Under the pieces are notes generated by a model that had not been told where the DNA came from, searched no databases, and saw only the letters and a list, made by a program, of their open reading frames with translations. The position numbers and the translations under genes are program-made. 8,957 nt of DNA from an uncultured Verrucomicrobiales bacterium (lineage in GTDB: Bacteria > Verrucomicrobiota > Verrucomicrobiia > Verrucomicrobiales > Akkermansiaceae), in contig CALBVA010000167.1 in the NCBI GenBank assembly GCA_937969125.1, positions 1-8,957 of the forward strand, read 5' to 3'. This document shows positions 6,771 through 8,957 of the stretch, piece by piece (position 1 is the stretch's first letter; the number at the start of each line of letters is the position of its first letter).

Positions 6771-6947
6771 GATATCTGAAGGGGAAGCTGATAGATCAGG
6801 GAGAGATTGGCGAGAGGATTTGTCGGTAAAACTCTCGTGCCCGATAGCGAGGGCGAAGCCTTTGTGCTGACGTGAAGCACAGCTTTCATTGGTGGCAGGT
6901 ATTGGTTGACCGACATGGACGCTTACCGGGACAGGTCAGCTAACGGA

Positions 6948-6967
6948 GAGCCGAAAATTTTCGGCTC
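6948..6967. repeat. Perfect 20-base palindrome
   Basis: GAGCCGAAAATTTTCGGCTC is a complete palindrome, with GC-rich ends and an AAAATTTT centre. It may be a bidirectional terminator core, a dimeric regulator's operator, or an end of a past insertion. No T-run follows directly on either strand; the nearest is the T5 at 6986-6990. Confidence 0.55.
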
Positions 6968-7068
6968 GGAAAATCCACGCTCCCCTTTTTCAACAGGCTG
7001 CTAGCGCAAATATCGAGCCTCGCGCGGCAAAGATTGCATATCGCCTTCCCTACTGACTAAGAGATTGT

Positions 7069-7074
7069 TATAAA
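7069..7074 (+). promoter_or_regulatory. Possible -10 box for the accessory gene pair
   Basis: TATAAA lies 46 bases before the ATG at 7121 in an otherwise GC-rich stretch. The only -35-like hexamer nearby (TTGCAT, 7034-7039) is 29 bases away, which is too far for a standard sigma-70 promoter. The box is therefore only suggestive. Confidence 0.25.
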
Positions 7075-7120
7075 TCGACTTCGCCGCCCCTTAATTCTCC
7101 AAAACTTAAACGCCCCCCCG

Positions 7121-7483
7121 ATGCTGATCATTCACAAGGAACAGATGAGAGCCTTCGAAGCAAAATTTCGAAGAGAATTCATCGACCGCACCACGCGGGA
7201 AACCTCCAAGAAATTCCCAGAGCAAATCGAGGAAATGTTTCCAGCCGAAGAGCGTGAAAACCAGACCCGCTTCCTCGTAAAGAGAGGCATCGAAAAAGCA
7301 AACAGCTACGGCATTGAAGCAGAAGCAGACGTGACCCGATTCATCGACTTCATGTTCCTTCTTTCACCTAATTTTGATGAAGCCTCTGACACAGAATGGG
7401 CCCGAGAGATTCTGGATGAGCAGGAAACCTCCGGTCACCTGAAGATTCAGCTCATCGAGCTCCAACTCCCACCCTCCCCATAA
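7121..7483 (+). CDS. Small helical protein resembling type VI secretion island accessory proteins
   Basis: A 120-residue charged, probably all-helical cytoplasmic protein with no signal peptide or membrane segment. The order of features is an opening IIHKEQMRAFEAKFRREFIDR (2-23), a FPEQ segment (32-35), IEKANSYGIEAEADVTRFIDFMF (57-79) and WAREILDE (93-100). That order is what I remember from small proteins encoded beside VgrG, PAAR, DUF4123 or lysozyme-like effector genes in type VI secretion islands, where they are usually left hypothetical. The role may be as adaptor or chaperone; this is inference. The ATG at 7121 is preceded by a run of C residues and no Shine-Dalgarno sequence. It is followed after two bases by the next gene, indicating translational coupling. 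No spike or effector gene lies upstream. Confidence 0.75.
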   Translation: MLIIHKEQMRAFEAKFRREFIDRTTRETSKKFPEQIEEMFPAEERENQTRFLVKRGIEKANSYGIEAEADVTRFIDFMFLLSPNFDEASDTEWAREILDEQETSGHLKIQLIELQLPPSP

Positions 7484-7485
7484 AA

Positions 7486-8043
7486 GTGCCTCCCGAGTCC
7501 CCCAATCAACATAAAAAAGTAGGCTCTCCCATCGAGCCCTGCCCGCTCATGAAGAGCTCCGTCATGATAATCACTCAGGATCAGGAATCCCGTGAGGCGG
7601 TAGGGCCTATTAAAATTTCACAAGCCGGACCGACTCCAGGAAAGGGAAAGACTGACCCTGCCAAAGGGCGCCTGAGCTTCGATCCCGTAGATCCTGGTGC
7701 TTACGAGATTCAGGTCAATCTCGAGGGAGATCTTGAGGAAAAATATGAAGCTCCTGAAGTATCCCGCTTCAGCGTGGCTGGTGGCGAAGAAAAACTGGTG
7801 CTACTCAATCTCAAACGGCTCGTTTTCTGGATCGAAATCGAGCTCGTCGGCCAGGATGACCTTCCAATTGCGAATGAGAAATACCGCATCACTTCAGCTG
7901 ATGGAACAGTCGCGAATGGTCACCTCAATTCAAAAGGCTGGGCGAGGGTCGAGCCTCCCGGCCCGGGCGAATGCGAAGTGACTTTCCCAAATCTCGATCA
8001 AGAAGCCTGGGAAGAGATCGACTCTCTCACCGAGGCCCTTTAA
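7486..8043 (+). CDS. Two-domain beta-sandwich (carboxypeptidase-regulatory/SpaA-like) accessory protein
   Basis: A 185-residue protein with two predicted beta-sandwich repeats. The first (about 24-108) has the prealbumin-like pattern of a carboxypeptidase-regulatory domain: VMIITQDQESREAVGPIKIS, then TDPAKGRLSFDPVDPGAYEIQV. The second (about 112-176) reads LVFWIEIELVGQDDLPIANEKYRIT, then DGTVANGHLNSKGWARVEPPGPGECEVTFPNLDQEAW. I recognise this second signature from proteins next to PAAR/VgrG genes of type VI and related contractile systems, where such domains may decorate or extend the spike. No secretion signal is present. The GTG at 7486 lies two bases after the preceding stop. An ATG at 7549 (residue 22, MKSSVMI) would still keep both domains, so the N-terminal 21 residues are uncertain. 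The stop codon overlaps that of the convergent glycosidase gene. Confidence 0.78.
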   Translation: MPPESPNQHKKVGSPIEPCPLMKSSVMIITQDQESREAVGPIKISQAGPTPGKGKTDPAKGRLSFDPVDPGAYEIQVNLEGDLEEKYEAPEVSRFSVAGGEEKLVLLNLKRLVFWIEIELVGQDDLPIANEKYRITSADGTVANGHLNSKGWARVEPPGPGECEVTFPNLDQEAWEEIDSLTEAL

Positions 8044-8957
8044 ATAAAACCGAGGTGATTACCGGCTGGGCGCGCTTTCAGGAACTGTTCCTGATGGGTC
8101 ATCTCAATCGCATCGGCCGGTCCGGCCTCATCTCCTCTTGAATCATGTTCAGCCCCTACCGCATCGTGGTAGGAATTGATAATATTGCCCGAAGGGTCAC
8201 CAGGCAGATAAACGAAGGCACTCGAGCCACTTCCATCGAGATTGACCGCATTTTTAATTCCCAATTTCAGCATCATTTCCGCCACCTCTTGTAGCGTCAC
8301 GCCTACACTCAAATCATGGCCCCGCCTGCGAGCCATGATCTCTGGAGAAGCATCAGAAATCTGAAAGCCATCCACTCTTGCATCAGGATCCCTCGGATCA
8401 GGAAAGGGCTGCTTTTTAAGCCAATAGACCTGGTCGCCACTTTGAATGATCCACTTTGAATTGTAACGGTTGGCAAGGCTCACCGTGTCCCGACGACCGA
8501 TTCCGTATGGAGGATGATCTGCAATGTGTGATTCAAACACATCGATGAGATTAGGATCAATCTGTCCTGTGTGATCCCTTTCCAGAGTGGCGTCGTCGGT
8601 ATAATCGTAATCCTCTGTCAGCTTTGGCAAGTGAGCCCAGAGGGTATCATAATCTGCAGTGCTATACTTGCCATCGTCACAATCCAAAATCTTATAGAGA
8701 GGATAGACCGAGCGCTCCATCGCGGTCTGGAGCTCGAACATCAGAATGACTAGCTTTCGACCTCCTTCTACCACTCCGACGGCCGTCCGGGCGTGCCGGG
8801 TGTCAGGTCCCGGTCCCAGATTTTCCGCGACAGCTCCGTCCTTCACCAGCCAGTTGCCGGCGACACCATTCCACCAAGGTGGTGGCGCAATGGTGGTGGC
8901 TGTTCGTCGCACAGGCCGGGCCCCAATCTCACCCGGGTATTCAAAATTTTCGATGAG
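8040..8957 (-). CDS. Phosphodiester glycosidase (NAGPA/DUF2233-like) protein, 5'-partial
   Basis: The visible 305 codons are open to the right edge, so the true start lies outside. The GTG at 8912 is simply an internal valine if translation begins further up. Two separated blocks are typical of phosphodiester glycosidases of the GlcNAc-1-phosphodiester alpha-N-acetylglucosaminidase fold: RHARTAVGVVEGGRKLVILM (39-58 counted from 8912) and GHDLSVGVTLQEVAEMM...NAVNLDGSGSSAF (198-233). In ordinary members these follow each other with only a short VDGR.-type link. Here about 135 residues intervene, with acidic and aromatic stretches (DCDDGKYSTADYDTLW, TEDYDYTDDATLERD) and a segment SKWIIQSGDQVYWLKKQPFPD. 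The usual NLDGGGSS is NLDGSGSS. Any signal peptide would be off the window. Substrate unknown; members cleave sugar-phosphodiester bonds, for example in surface glycans. The gene converges on a type VI-like accessory pair. Confidence 0.82.
   Translation of the reverse strand, partial: LIENFEYPGEIGARPVRRTATTIAPPPWWNGVAGNWLVKDGAVAENLGPGPDTRHARTAVGVVEGGRKLVILMFELQTAMERSVYPLYKILDCDDGKYSTADYDTLWAHLPKLTEDYDYTDDATLERDHTGQIDPNLIDVFESHIADHPPYGIGRRDTVSLANRYNSKWIIQSGDQVYWLKKQPFPDPRDPDARVDGFQISDASPEIMARRRGHDLSVGVTLQEVAEMMLKLGIKNAVNLDGSGSSAFVYLPGDPSGNIINSYHDAVGAEHDSRGDEAGPADAIEMTHQEQFLKARPAGNHLGFI

Larger units (their letters stand above)
6771..7120. other. Divergent intergenic region without a gene
   Basis: About 350 bases separate the GYF-domain gene (minus) from the right-hand accessory genes (plus). 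I find no supportable coding sequence. Contents worth noting are a bulged hairpin at 6856-6885 (TGTGCT/AGCACA, 7-base loop, with a further AAGC/GCTT below), a perfect 20-base palindrome at 6948-6967, the string TTTTTCAACAGGCTGCTAG at 6986-7004, and a possible -10 box near 7069. Promoters for both flanking genes must lie here. Confidence 0.6.

Noticed and set aside
6401..6916. 171-residue minus-strand ORF overlapping the GYF-domain gene
   Set aside because: The reading frame is featureless and serine/proline-rich, while the overlapping frame carries the GYF domain and membrane helices.
7034..7074. TTGCAT plus TATAAA as a full sigma-70 promoter
   Set aside because: The spacing of 29 bases is outside the workable range, so only the -10-like box was kept at low confidence.
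1..8957. tRNA genes, rRNA, CRISPR arrays, riboswitches
   Set aside because: I saw no cloverleaf with a tRNA acceptor stem, no regularly spaced repeats and no recognisable riboswitch core on either strand.

Overview
The window looks like part of a free-living Gram-negative chromosome of moderate to high GC. The mix of genes (a GYF-domain membrane protein, a MoeB-rhodanese fusion, rimO, NAD kinase) and the lack of Shine-Dalgarno sequences at the starts suggest a member of the Verrucomicrobiota. That placement is an inference from gene style; there is no rRNA or marker alignment here.

Left part (1-1001): a small DUF7079-like gene on the minus strand, preceded by the remains of a group II intron. 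Its catalytic domain V and domain VI RNA (449-520) and scrambled pieces of the C-terminal part of its reverse transcriptase (about 670-958) are still readable. The intron is truncated at its 5' side, and an OppF-type ABC ATPase begins just beyond the break. No other transporter subunit is in the window.

Central part (1002-6770): oppF-like ATPase, a four-helix membrane protein, MoeB-rhodanese (minus), NAD kinase (plus), rimO (minus) and a GYF-domain membrane protein (minus). These are mostly housekeeping genes. The outstanding point is the MoeB-rhodanese gene. Its reading frame is complete over 369 codons except for one in-frame TGA, codon 188, exactly where MoeB/ThiF/Uba4 proteins carry their conserved cysteine. 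A stem-loop of the size and spacing expected of a bacterial SECIS element follows directly. The simplest reading is a selenocysteine-containing sulfur-carrier-activating enzyme; a nonsense mutation or sequencing error remains possible.

Right part (6771-8957): a 350-base divergent intergenic region with a perfect 20-base palindrome. It is followed by a two-gene unit resembling accessory genes of type VI secretion/contractile-injection spike islands, although no VgrG, PAAR or DUF4123 gene is visible. This unit converges on a phosphodiester glycosidase (NAGPA-type) gene that runs off the right edge and carries a large insertion inside its catalytic domain. The two convergent genes share the bases of their stop codons. 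This block looks like an accessory module.
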